Positions 48,063 through 56,820 of a stretch of 64,000 nucleotides of DNA are shown here, piece after piece (the stretch's first letter is position 1; the number at the start of each line of letters is the position of its first letter). A program made the position numbers and the translations under genes. Location of the stretch: the NCBI RefSeq assembly GCF_900177275.1, contig NZ_FXAG01000003.1, positions 1 through 64,000 of the forward strand, read 5' to 3'. Source of the DNA: Pseudogulbenkiania subflava DSM 22618. GTDB lineage: Bacteria > Pseudomonadota > Gammaproteobacteria > Burkholderiales > Chromobacteriaceae. Below the pieces are notes generated by a model that saw nothing but the letters and a program-made list of their open reading frames with translations, was not told the DNA's origin and ran no database searches.

Positions 48063-51000
48063 TCAGCCGAACAAGGCATCGAGTTGCGCGATCAGCCGCT
48101 CGCCCGGCTGATCGCGCCACACCCCGCCGCCCTCCGAGGTGAGGCCGCGCAGGTAGAGGTAGCGCACGCCGCCGAAGCGGGCGCCGAAGTCGATGCCGCG
48201 CGCGGCGAGGTAGCGCCTGAGCGCCACGCAGTAGAGCAGGTATTGCAGGTAATAGTGTTCGCGCGCCACCGAGGCCAGCAAGGCGTCGTGGTGGTAGGCG
48301 GCGGCGTCGTGGCCGAGGTGGTTGGATTTGTAATCGACCAGGTACCAGCGCCCGTTCGCCTCGCACACCAGATCGATGAAGCCCTTGAGATAGCCGACCA
48401 CGCGGTAGAAGTCGAGCGCAGCGGCGGCGTCGCGCAAGGGTTTGGCCAGTCCGTTGGCGGGGTCGGTCAGCACGCCGACCAGCGCCGCCACGTCGAGGCG
48501 GTCCACCGGCAGGGTGAATTCGAGTTCGACCAGGCGTCGCCCGGCCGGCACGTCGGCGAGGCACACGCCCTCGTCCAGCGGCACGGCGAGCGTGCGGCGC
48601 AGCATGTCGAGTGCGGCTTCCTGCCAGTGCAGGGCGAAGCCGGCGCGTTCCAGCTGCTCGACGGCGGCGGCGCGCAGCGTGTCGTCATCCGCGGCGAAGT
48701 CGATGCGTTCCAGCATGGCGTGCAGGCAGGTGCCGGCGCGTGCTCCACGCGGAAAGGCGAAGCGGTCGAAGGCGGCGCTGTCGTCGTCGGCCAGGGCCAG
48801 TGCACCACGGTCGTGGTCGGGTGCTTCGGCCTGGACCGGCGCGGCGTGTGCGCTGGCGGTCAGCGAGGTGAAGCTGGCGACGCGCCACGGGGTGTAGAGC
48901 TTGCGCGTGAACGGCTGCGCGGCGAGCGCGGCATCGGCGTGTTCGGGCGGTGGCAGACGCAGCGTGAGTGGGCTGGCGTCGAGGCGGCCGATTTCACCGC
49001 TGTGGGCGGCACTCAAGCTGGCCAGGTCGGCCTCCAGCGTGGCGGAGTTGAGGGCAAGCTGCTCCAGCTCGGGCAGGGTGCGGGCATCGCGGCCGTGCAG
49101 CAGCCAGGACAGCGCCGCCGTGGCCATGCCCTGCACCCAACCCCAGGCCAGGTATTGGCGGTACTGCGCCCGGGTCAGCGCGACATACAAGAGGCGCAGC
49201 TTTTCGGCCAGGGTTTCGCTGCGCGCGAGCAGGCGCACGTCGTCGTCGGCGACGCTGTCGGGCGCCAGCCAGGAGGTGCCGTCGCGGCGGAAGCGCCAGA
49301 ACGCCGTCTCCTTGGCGTCGAGCTTGCCGTCCCACAGGAAGGGGCAGAACACCACCGGGTACTGCAGGCCCTTGGAGGTGTGGATGGTGACGATCTTGAC
49401 CAGCGCGGCGTCGCTTTCGAGGCGCAGCAACGCCTCCTCGCCGCCGGGTGGATCGGCCACGCGACCCTCGAACCAGGCCAACAGCGGTGCCATGCCCTGG
49501 CGCTCCTCGCTCTCGCGCTGCAGCAACTCGGCGAGATGGGCGAAATTGGTGAGGCGGCGCTCGCCGTCGGGCAGTGGCAGCAGCCGTTCGGCCAACCTTT
49601 CGCGGCCGAAGAAGCCGCGCCAGGCCGCCATGAAGCCGTGCTCGCGCCAGCGCCGGTGGTCCTCGGCGTTGGCGGCGAGCTGCTCCTCCCAGGCCGGTTC
49701 GTCGTCGACGCGCGCCAAGAGTTGGGCGGCGTCGAGGCCGAACAGCTCGCTGGCGAGCGCGCTCCTCAGCCGCCCCTCGCTGGCCGGCTCGGCCCAGGCG
49801 CGCAGCAAGGCCAGCAGGTCCTGCGCCTCGGCACTGGCAAACACGCTTTCCTGCGTCAGCGCCACGCTGGCGACGCCGCGTTCGGACAGCGCCTGGCGCA
49901 CGCGCTCGCCCTGGCGGTGGGTGGCGACCAGCACCGCGATGTCGCCGCCGACCAATGGACGTTCCCGCTGCTCGGCGACCAGCCGCGCCCGTCCCTGCCC
50001 TGCCAGGGTCAGCAGGCGCGCGATCTCGTCGGCGCTGGCCTCGGCCGCCGTGTCCATCGCCACTTGCTTGCTGGCGCCCTTGGCGGTGGCGGAGAAGTCC
50101 AGCCACTGGAAGGTGAGCGGCGCTCGTCCGTCGTCCACATCCAGCTGCCAGCCGGAGGATGGCGCGGCGTGTACCGGCGGGTAGTCGATGTCGGCCAGCA
50201 CGAAAGGCTTTTCACGAGCGAACAGCGCGTTCACCGCCGCTACCAGCGGCTCGGCCGAGCGGCGATTGGTGTCGAGCGTGTAGTGGCGCGCGGCGTCGGC
50301 GCGGGCGCTGAGGTAGGCGAAGATGTCGGCACCGCGGAAGCTGTATATCGCCTGCTTGGGGTCGCCGACCAGGAACAGCGGGCAGTCGCGGCCGACGAAG
50401 CAGGCGCGGAAGATGCTGTACTGCACCGGGTCGGTGTCCTGGAATTCGTCGATCAGCGCGACGCGGAAGCTGCGCGCCACGTGCTCGGCCAAGAGCGGGC
50501 CGCTGTCGGGGTGTTCTAGCGCGGCGGCGAGGTCGGTCAACAGGTCGTCGAAACTGCGCGTACGTTCGCTGGCGCGGCGCCGCGCCAGTTCGGCGTTGAC
50601 CCAAGCGATCAGTTCCAGCTTGAGCGCGGCGACGTGTGCCGCGACGTTGGCCAGGTGGGCGTCCCAAACGGCGAGCCAGACGGCGACGGCGTCGAACAGC
50701 GGGTGTGCCGGCGCGGCAAAGCCCTTCTTCATGCCCTTGGCCAGCGCGGGCGGGGTGAGCTTGTCGAGGCGCTTGCGGTCGTCGCTCGAAAGCAGTGGCA
50801 AGCCGCTGTCGGCGGTCCATTGCTGCAGCCGCCGCACCAGTGTCTGTTGCTGCGCCGGGCCGTAGATATTGGCCTTGAAGCCTTCGGTGGCGCACAACAG
50901 TTCGAGGCCACCCTGCACCAGCTCGGTGTCGCCGGCCAGGCGCTGCCAGGCGGTGTCGGCCGCGGCGAGCGAGTCGGCCAGCGGCGTCAGCGCTGGCGCG

Positions 51001-51617
51001 AGGTTGTGCAGGTAGGGCTTGGCGAGGAAGGGACGCACTTCGGCGAGCCAGCTGTCCGGCGTCTCGCCGGCTTCGGCCAGCACCCGTGCCAGCAGCACGT
51101 CGGCCACCACGCGGCGGCGCCAGAAGTCGTCCACCACCTCGGTCAGCCGTTCGGCGTCGTCGGCGATCAGCTCGGCGGTGAAGGTCTGACCGCTCTCGAA
51201 CGCAGCGTCGGTCAGCACGCGCTGGCAGAAGCCGTGGATGGTGTAGATGGCGGCGGCGTCGAAACCGGTGATGGCGGCAGTGAGGCGCTGACGCGCCAGT
51301 TCGCGCGCGGCCGGTTCGGCGAAGCGCTGCGCCATCGCCGTGAGGAAGCCGTCACGCGTCGGCGTGCCGTCGAGCACGGCGGCCAGTTCGGCCAGGCGAT
51401 GGCGCAGCCGGTCACGCAGCTCGGCGGTGGCGGCCTTGGTGTAGGTCACCACCAGGATCTGCTCGATGGAGGGCGGCGGGGCGCCGTCGCGTTCCTCCAG
51501 CAGCAGCCGGGCGTACAGCGCAGCGATGGTCCAGGTCTTGCCGGTGCCGGCCGAGGCTTCGATCAGGTTGACGCCGGTGAGCTCGCAGTGGAGCGCGTCG
51601 AGCGCGTGCGGGGTCAT
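48063..51617 (-). CDS. recB: Exodeoxyribonuclease V beta subunit
   Basis: The 1184-residue 3'-5' helicase-nuclease subunit. It begins with the SF1 P-loop IEASAGTGKTWTIAALYARL, has VVTYTKAATAELRDRL, LIDEFQDTDPVQYSIF (motif II), VGDPKQAIYSFRGADIF (motif III), KIVTIHTSKGLQYPVVF (motif V) and LLYVALTRAQYRQYL (motif VI). The C-terminal nuclease domain contains LVDYKSNHLG with the catalytic Asp and Lys. Its ATG overlaps the recC stop (ATGA at 51614-51617), so the longer frame reaching 51917 is rejected. Confidence 0.97.
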   Translation of the reverse strand: MTPHALDALHCELTGVNLIEASAGTGKTWTIAALYARLLLEERDGAPPPSIEQILVVTYTKAATAELRDRLRHRLAELAAVLDGTPTRDGFLTAMAQRFAEPAARELARQRLTAAITGFDAAAIYTIHGFCQRVLTDAAFESGQTFTAELIADDAERLTEVVDDFWRRRVVADVLLARVLAEAGETPDSWLAEVRPFLAKPYLHNLAPALTPLADSLAAADTAWQRLAGDTELVQGGLELLCATEGFKANIYGPAQQQTLVRRLQQWTADSGLPLLSSDDRKRLDKLTPPALAKGMKKGFAAPAHPLFDAVAVWLAVWDAHLANVAAHVAALKLELIAWVNAELARRRASERTRSFDDLLTDLAAALEHPDSGPLLAEHVARSFRVALIDEFQDTDPVQYSIFRACFVGRDCPLFLVGDPKQAIYSFRGADIFAYLSARADAARHYTLDTNRRSAEPLVAAVNALFAREKPFVLADIDYPPVHAAPSSGWQLDVDDGRAPLTFQWLDFSATAKGASKQVAMDTAAEASADEIARLLTLAGQGRARLVAEQRERPLVGGDIAVLVATHRQGERVRQALSERGVASVALTQESVFASAEAQDLLALLRAWAEPASEGRLRSALASELFGLDAAQLLARVDDEPAWEEQLAANAEDHRRWREHGFMAAWRGFFGRERLAERLLPLPDGERRLTNFAHLAELLQRESEERQGMAPLLAWFEGRVADPPGGEEALLRLESDAALVKIVTIHTSKGLQYPVVFCPFLWDGKLDAKETAFWRFRRDGTSWLAPDSVADDDVRLLARSETLAEKLRLLYVALTRAQYRQYLAWGWVQGMATAALSWLLHGRDARTLPELEQLALNSATLEADLASLSAAHSGEIGRLDASPLTLRLPPPEHADAALAAQPFTRKLYTPWRVASFTSLTASAHAAPVQAEAPDHDRGALALADDDSAAFDRFAFPRGARAGTCLHAMLERIDFAADDDTLRAAAVEQLERAGFALHWQEAALDMLRRTLAVPLDEGVCLADVPAGRRLVELEFTLPVDRLDVAALVGVLTDPANGLAKPLRDAAAALDFYRVVGYLKGFIDLVCEANGRWYLVDYKSNHLGHDAAAYHHDALLASVAREHYYLQYLLYCVALRRYLAARGIDFGARFGGVRYLYLRGLTSEGGGVWRDQPGERLIAQLDALFG

Positions 51618-54600
51618 GCTTCGTCTCCTTCGGCCGCGCCCTGCAGGCGCTCGGCCAGCGGCAGCAACAGGGTGTCGGCCAGCTGCGCGAACAGCGGATC
51701 GGCCAGCGGGTCGAGATGGCGGAAGGCGAGGCGGATCGCCGCTTCGTCCTTCTGCGGGGTCTTGCCGGGGTAGGACGGATCCCATTCCGCCAGCGCCTTG
51801 TTCATTGCCTGCTCCGGTGCTTCCGGCTTGGCGGCGAACGCCTGGGCGTAGGCCCAGCTGGTGCGGGCGAAGAACGGCAGCGGAAGGTTCTGCCCCTGCT
51901 GCCAGCGGATAAGCCACGGCCGCAGCAGCTCGGCTGCCTCGGGCTCATCGTGCAGTTCGACTACGCCCTGTTCATCGTACAGCGCCGAGTACGGTTCCAC
52001 TCCGGCTGGACGGGCGGCACATAGCATCAGGTGCGTGAGCCACAGTTCGATCAGCTCGCCGGCGTAGGCCTTGCGCGCCACCACGCGCAGCTGGCCGGCG
52101 TCGCGCAGGCCGGCCAGTTCGCCGACCACGGTGATGCCGTCCAGCGTCAGTTCGATACTCTCCGGTGCACGCAGTGGCTGCGCCAGTTCCGGCGGCAAGC
52201 GGCGGGCGAAGCGCACGCTGGCGGTGGTTTCCTCGGCGAGCCAGGCCTGCCCCAGTGCCGCGGGCGGCAGCAGGCCAGCTCCGACCAGCTTCTCCTTGAC
52301 CGGGGTAAGCGGACGCGACGCCACCAGCGCGCCAACCAGTTCGCGGCGCAGCGTCTCGCGCGTGTCGCGCTCGACGGTGAACGGCTCGCGCACCGGCACG
52401 TCCTCGGCACTGCCGGCGAGCTTGACGCCGAGCCGGTCGGCCAGCCAGGCGCGTGCCGGGTGGCGCCAGAAGCGCAGCAGCTCGTCGAGGCGCAGCACCG
52501 TGGCGTCACCGCCCGGCAGCGCCACCGCGAACGGCGCCGGCGCATGGTGCGGGGCGGCCAGCGCGGCGGCGTAGCTCGGCTCGAAACTGTGGCGGCGCGG
52601 GTCGCGGCCGTCGAAGGCGGCGCGCGCGAACGGCTGCAGCGGGTGCTGCACCACCGCGATGGCGTGGCCGGCCATCCTGGCCAGGGTATCGAGCAGTTCG
52701 GCCACCAGCGGCGAGGGCGGCAGCGGCTCGTCGGTGCGCACCGAGCGCCCGACCCAGGACAGGTAGAGCGCCTCGCGCGCCGACAGCAGCGCCTCGAGGA
52801 ACAGGTAGCGGTCGTCGAAACGGCGCGAACGGTCGCCGCGCCGCGGGTGGCGCGCCACCAGGTCGAAGCTGACCGGGCGCTCGTCGCGCGGGTAGGCGCC
52901 GTCGTTCATGCCGATCAGGCACAGCACGCGAAACGGGATCGAGCGCATCGGCACCATGGCGCAGAAGGTCACACCGCCGGCGAGGAAGCCGGAGGGTGCC
53001 GACAGCGTCAGGCGCCGCATCAGCCAGTCGCGCACCACCGCCAGCCCGACCGGGGCGTCGAAGGCGGCGAGCTGGGCGTCCTCGGCGAGTTCGGCCAGCG
53101 CATCGAACAGCAGCGTCAGCGCGGCCTCGCCGGCCTCGTCCACCGCAAACAGCGCCTCGACCGCGCCCTGCAGCCGCGTACGCCAGACCGCGGGGCTCGC
53201 CGGTTCGGCCCAAGCGCGGGCGCAGCCGTCGAGCACGTCAAACAGCTGACCGAAGCGCGCCAGCGTCTCGGCCAGTTGCCCTTCCGCCCCGGCCGCCGGC
53301 AGCAGGCCGCCGAACAGCGGCGAGGCGTCGCCCGCCAGCGCAGGCGGCAGCACGGTGCCCAGCAGCAGGCGGTCGAGCCCCCAGCGCCAGGTGTAGAGCG
53401 GGTCGGCCGGCAGCCCGAGCGCCGCCTTGTGCGCGGCGTCGCGCCCCCAGCGGATGCCGGATTCGCGCACCCATTGCTGCAGCAGCGGCACCTCGGCGTC
53501 GGTGAGGCCGAAGCGCGCCAGCAGCGCGTCGCAGTCCAGCAGTGCCAGCACCGCGTCGGCGCTGAAGCGCGAATCGGCCAGCCGCAGCACCGCGGCGAAG
53601 GTGGCCAACAGCGGCTCCTCGCGCTCGATACGGCGGTCGGCGATGGTGTAGGGGATATTGGGCGCGTCGTCGCGTTGGCCGAACACCGCGTCGATGTAGG
53701 GCGCATAGGCGTTGATGTCCGGCGTCAGCACCGCAACGTCGGCCGGAGTCAGCGTCGGGTCGGCGGCGAAGCGCGCCAGCAGGCGGTCCTTCAGCACCTC
53801 CAACTCGCGCATCGGGCTGTGCACGGCGTTGAGTTCGATCGAGTGGTCATCGGGTGCCGGCAGCGTGGGCGCCTCGCCGGGCGGCGTCAGCGTCAGGATG
53901 TCGCGCTGCAGCCGCGCCAGCAGCGTGTCGCCATCCGGTTCGAGGAACAGCGGGTGGCCCTCGGGAATCTCCTCGGCGATCTGGTCGAAGAAGTCCCGCC
54001 CCTGCTTGCCCAGCGAGGCCAGCAGTGGGTGATCATCGTGCGCCTCCATGCCTTGTTGGAACAGCTTGAGCTGGCCGCGCGCGTCGACGATGTCGCCCCA
54101 GTAGGCCTCGCACGGGTTGAGCAGGAACACGCAGACGTCGGTCAGCGCCGCCAGGCGCTTGATCATGGCCAGGTACATCGGCGCCAGGCTGGCGATGCCG
54201 AACAGGCTGACGCGCTCCGGCAGGTGCTCCGGGCGCAGGCCACCGAGAAAGTCGTCGAGCAGGCGCACGCGGTGGCGGCCGGGGTCGGTTTCGGCCAACC
54301 TTTGCCACAGCGCCGCCTGCCACGCTTCATCCTCGCCCAGGTCCAGCAGCTCGCCGCGCTCCCAGGCGCGAATCCAGTCCGGGCGGAACACCAGGTACTG
54401 GTCGAAGATGTCGGCGATCTTGCCGGCGAGCTCGAAGCCCGCCGCCTCACCGCCCTCCAGGTAGCGTTCGAGCGGCGTGAACGGCGCGCCGTGCAGGGTC
54501 GGCAGCAATTCCAGCAGCCGCCACTGCAGCACCTCGGGCGCGAACGACGACTTTCGCGGCAGCCCCGGCAGCACCGCCTGCATCAGGCGCCAGGCGAAGG

Positions 54601-54799
54601 CCGCCGGCAGCACGAAATCGAGGTTGGCGGCGATGCCGGCGCGCCCGGCCAGCTCCAGCGTCAGCCAGCGCCCCATGCCGCGGCTCTGCACCAGCACCGT
54701 CTCCGGCTGGAACGGGTCGGACAGGGGCATGGCGCGGCTCATGCCGGTGAACAGTTCCCCCAGCGCTTCGAGGCGGTTGGACTGGTAGAGGTGCAGCAT
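51614..54799 (-). CDS. recC: Exodeoxyribonuclease V gamma subunit
   Basis: A 1061-residue RecC, the Chi-recognition and scaffold subunit. Typical segments are LYQSNRLEALGELF, VLVQSRGMGRWLTLELA, FLLNPCEAYWGDI, PCEAY, ADVAVLTPDINAYAPYIDAVFG and CLIGMNDGAYPRDERPVSFDL. It begins the operon on the minus strand. The upstream divergent region carries palindromic repeat copy B. No LexA box was noticed. Confidence 0.96.
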   Translation of the reverse strand: MLHLYQSNRLEALGELFTGMSRAMPLSDPFQPETVLVQSRGMGRWLTLELAGRAGIAANLDFVLPAAFAWRLMQAVLPGLPRKSSFAPEVLQWRLLELLPTLHGAPFTPLERYLEGGEAAGFELAGKIADIFDQYLVFRPDWIRAWERGELLDLGEDEAWQAALWQRLAETDPGRHRVRLLDDFLGGLRPEHLPERVSLFGIASLAPMYLAMIKRLAALTDVCVFLLNPCEAYWGDIVDARGQLKLFQQGMEAHDDHPLLASLGKQGRDFFDQIAEEIPEGHPLFLEPDGDTLLARLQRDILTLTPPGEAPTLPAPDDHSIELNAVHSPMRELEVLKDRLLARFAADPTLTPADVAVLTPDINAYAPYIDAVFGQRDDAPNIPYTIADRRIEREEPLLATFAAVLRLADSRFSADAVLALLDCDALLARFGLTDAEVPLLQQWVRESGIRWGRDAAHKAALGLPADPLYTWRWGLDRLLLGTVLPPALAGDASPLFGGLLPAAGAEGQLAETLARFGQLFDVLDGCARAWAEPASPAVWRTRLQGAVEALFAVDEAGEAALTLLFDALAELAEDAQLAAFDAPVGLAVVRDWLMRRLTLSAPSGFLAGGVTFCAMVPMRSIPFRVLCLIGMNDGAYPRDERPVSFDLVARHPRRGDRSRRFDDRYLFLEALLSAREALYLSWVGRSVRTDEPLPPSPLVAELLDTLARMAGHAIAVVQHPLQPFARAAFDGRDPRRHSFEPSYAAALAAPHHAPAPFAVALPGGDATVLRLDELLRFWRHPARAWLADRLGVKLAGSAEDVPVREPFTVERDTRETLRRELVGALVASRPLTPVKEKLVGAGLLPPAALGQAWLAEETTASVRFARRLPPELAQPLRAPESIELTLDGITVVGELAGLRDAGQLRVVARKAYAGELIELWLTHLMLCAARPAGVEPYSALYDEQGVVELHDEPEAAELLRPWLIRWQQGQNLPLPFFARTSWAYAQAFAAKPEAPEQAMNKALAEWDPSYPGKTPQKDEAAIRLAFRHLDPLADPLFAQLADTLLLPLAERLQGAAEGDEA

Positions 54800-54910
54800 G
54801 GCGATGACGGATGCTTGGAAAAGAAGGCATTCAGTGTACCATCCGGGAACCGCCGCTCCGTCACTGCGTCACAACGCAGTCACCAGAACCTAATACCAAT
54901 AGGCGAGCGA

Positions 54911-55097
54911 GCCAAAGCAGGTTGAGTGCCGTCGGAGCGCAGGAACCGGAATGGACACGGCGTCCATGAGGATTCCTGATCGCCGAGCCAATCCCTGCGC
55001 GCCAATCTATCGCTGGGCAAATCTAAAAATTTGCCCGCAAAGATTGGCTCAGCGATGGATTGGCACGCAGAACCGCCGGCACTCAAGATGCAAAGGC
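54911..55097 (+). repeat. Intergenic palindromic repeat, copy B (full length)
   Basis: A 187-bp nested palindrome between divergent recC and the SirB2 gene. Outer arms: GCAGGTTGAGTGCCGTCGG (54917-54935) pairs with CCGCCGGCACTCAAGATGC (55073-55091) at 16 of 19 positions, extended by GCC/GGC across an AAA/AAA internal loop. Inside are ATGGAC/GTCCAT, GCCAATCC/GGATTGGC (54987-54994 with 55057-55064), GCCAATCT/AGATTGGC (55001-55008 with 55041-55048) and GGGCAAAT/ATTTGCCC (55015-55036). It has no coding capacity. It resembles ERIC, Correia or MITE elements in form but not in recognised sequence. Confidence 0.85.
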
Positions 55098-55122
55098 AGA
55101 GCCGCCTAATGCGGGAAAAAAC

Positions 55123-55503
55123 ATGTCGACGTACACCCTCATCAAGCACGCCCACATGGGCTGCGCCTACCTCTCCATCCTGCTGTTCACCGTGCGCGGC
55201 GGGCTGATGCTGGCCGATTCGCCGCTGCTGCGCGCCAAGCCGCTGCGCATCCTGCCGCACGTGGTCGACACCCTGCTCCTGACGCTGGGCATCACGCTCG
55301 CCGTGCAGGCCCACTTCCTGCCCACCCAGCAGGACTGGCTGATGGCCAAGATCGTGCTGCTGCTGGTCTACATCGGGCTCGGCACCGTGGCGCTCAAGCG
55401 CGGCCGCACCAAGGCCATCCGCACCACGGCCTTCGCCGCCGCGCTCGCCACCGTGCTGTGGATCGTGCTGATCGCCAAGACCAAGATGATCTGGCCACTG
55501 TGA
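55123..55503 (+). CDS. SirB2 family small membrane protein
   Basis: A 126-residue integral membrane protein with four predicted helices: LIKHAHMGCAYLSILLFTVRGGLML, ILPHVVDTLLLTLGITLAV, WLMAKIVLLLVYIGLGTVAL and IRTTAFAAALATVLWIVLIA. The histidine-bearing first helix and RGGLM/RILPHVVDT blocks are typical of SirB2 (invasion-gene-expression-up-regulator family). Its biochemical role is unknown. ATG 55123 is preferred; the frame to 55060 would begin inside repeat copy B. The gene is bracketed closely by repeat copies B and C and precedes ubiUVT, so its expression may be influenced by them. Confidence 0.85.
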   Translation: MSTYTLIKHAHMGCAYLSILLFTVRGGLMLADSPLLRAKPLRILPHVVDTLLLTLGITLAVQAHFLPTQQDWLMAKIVLLLVYIGLGTVALKRGRTKAIRTTAFAAALATVLWIVLIAKTKMIWPL

Positions 55504-55520
55504 GAAGAGCCTGTTTCAGA

Positions 55521-55705
55521 GCCAAGGCAGGTTGAACGCCACCGGAGCACCGAAACCGGAATGGACACGGAGTCCATGAGGATTCCGCATCGCTGAGCGC
55601 ATCTCTGTGTGCCAATCTCTCGCTGTGCCAATCAAAGATTGGCACGCAGGGATTTGTTCAGCAATGGATGCGCACGCAGCCCGCCGGCGTTCAAGATGCC
55701 AAGGC
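55521..55705 (+). repeat. Intergenic palindromic repeat, copy C (full length)
   Basis: A 185-bp nested palindrome starting 17 bases after the SirB2 stop. Outer arms GCAGGTTGAACGCCACCGG (55527-55545) and CCGCCGGCGTTCAAGATGC (55681-55699) pair, extended by GCC/GGC. Compared with copy B, GT/AC in the stem became AC/GT, and an A-A mismatch became a G-C pair. The inner stem GCCAATCC/GGATTGGC is replaced by GCGCATC/GATGCGC (55597-55603 with 55667-55673). The apical hairpin is GTGCCAATC/GATTGGCAC (55625-55645). The ATGGAC/GTCCAT hairpin is identical to copy B. Confidence 0.85.
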
Positions 55706-55740
55706 ACAGCCGCCCAATGGGACAGGTTCTTGGCCGAAGC

Positions 55741-55782
55741 TTGACCCAGAGCAATGGCCCCACCGCCCCGCTCTGCTACTGT
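55741..55782 (+). promoter_or_regulatory. Class II FNR-type promoter of ubiUVT
   Basis: TTGACCCAGAGCAA (55741-55754) matches the FNR dyad TTGAT-N4-ATCAA at 8 of 10 bases. An extended -10, TGCTACTGT (55774-55782), predicts a start at about 55789, exactly 41.5 bp from the dyad centre, the class II geometry. The leader to ubiU would be 27 bases. In E. coli ubiUV is known to be FNR-dependent. Binding here is inferred. Confidence 0.6.
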
Positions 55783-55815
55783 CCCCCGGTTTACGTTTCC
55801 TGGCGTTAACCGATC

Positions 55816-56820
55816 ATGACCCTGCCCGAACTGGTGTGCCCCGCCGGCAGTCTCCCCGCCCTCAAGGCGGCGGTCGACAACGGCGCCGATACCGTCTACA
55901 TCGGCCTGAAGAACGACACCAACGCCCGCAACTTCGCCGGGCTCAACTTCGACGACAAGAGCGCCCGCTCCGGCATCGACTACGCCCGCGCGCGCGGGCG
56001 CAAGGTGCTGATGGCGATCAACACCTACGCCCAGGGCGGCAACGTGTCGCGCTGGCACCGCGCCATCGACGAGGCCGCCGACCTCGGCGTCGACGCCGTG
56101 ATCCTGGCCGATCTCGGCCTGATGGACTACGCCGTGCGCCGTCACCCCGACCTGCGCCTGCACCTATCGGTACAGGGTTCGGCCACCAACTACGAAGCCG
56201 TCAACCTGGCACGCGAGCTGTTCGGCATCCGCCGCGCCGTGCTGCCGCGCGTGCTGACGCTCGACCAGGTGCGCCACGTCATCGAGCACACCGACGTCGA
56301 GATCGAGGTGTTCGGCTTCGGCAGCCTGTGCGTGATGGTGGAAGGCCGCTGCCTGCTGTCGTCCTACGCCACCGGCGAATCCCCCAACACCCACGGCGTG
56401 TGCTCGCCCGCCAAGCACGTGCGCTGGGAACACGGCGAAACCTCGCTCGACGCGCGCCTGGGTGGCGTGCTGATCGACCAGTACGGCAAGGACGAGCCGG
56501 CCGGCTACCCGACGCTGTGCAAGGGCCGCTTCGCGGTGCAGGGCGACACCTACTACGCGCTGGAAGAGCCGACCAGCCTCAACGTGATGGCCATGCTGCC
56601 GCAGATCATCGACATCGGCGTGGCGGCGATCAAGGTCGAAGGCCGCCAGCGCAGCCCCGCCTACGTCAGCCAGGTGACGCGCACGCTGCGCGCCGCGCTC
56701 GACGCCGCCGGCCGCGAAGCGCAACGCTTCAGCGTGCGCCCCGCCTGGCAGCAGGAACTGGGCAAGCTGTCGGAAGGCCAGCAGCAGACGCTGGGCGCCT
56801 ACAACCGCCCGTGGAAATGA
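55816..56820 (+). CDS. ubiU: O2-independent ubiquinone biosynthesis protein UbiU (peptidase U32 family)
   Basis: A 334-residue U32-family protein that, with UbiV, hydroxylates the ubiquinone ring without oxygen. It begins [29 protein letters not shown]. The [4Fe-4S] cysteines are visible in [27 protein letters not shown] and TLCKGR (four ligands), followed by [20 protein letters not shown] and [13 protein letters not shown]. Length and cysteine spacing match E. coli YhbU. The stop overlaps the possible ubiV start. It is likely transcribed from an FNR-type promoter just upstream. Confidence 0.95.
   Translation: MTLPELVCPAGSLPALKAAVDNGADTVYIGLKNDTNARNFAGLNFDDKSARSGIDYARARGRKVLMAINTYAQGGNVSRWHRAIDEAADLGVDAVILADLGLMDYAVRRHPDLRLHLSVQGSATNYEAVNLARELFGIRRAVLPRVLTLDQVRHVIEHTDVEIEVFGFGSLCVMVEGRCLLSSYATGESPNTHGVCSPAKHVRWEHGETSLDARLGGVLIDQYGKDEPAGYPTLCKGRFAVQGDTYYALEEPTSLNVMAMLPQIIDIGVAAIKVEGRQRSPAYVSQVTRTLRAALDAAGREAQRFSVRPAWQQELGKLSEGQQQTLGAYNRPWK

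Noticed and set aside
52031-54925. 964-codon frame antisense to recC
   Set aside because: Arg/Gln/Gly-rich shadow without motifs, and it runs across repeat copy B.
54889-55110. CCTAAT on both sides of repeat copy B as a target-site duplication
   Set aside because: The right-hand CCTAAT belongs to the conserved 3' box (also in copy A), so it is part of the element.
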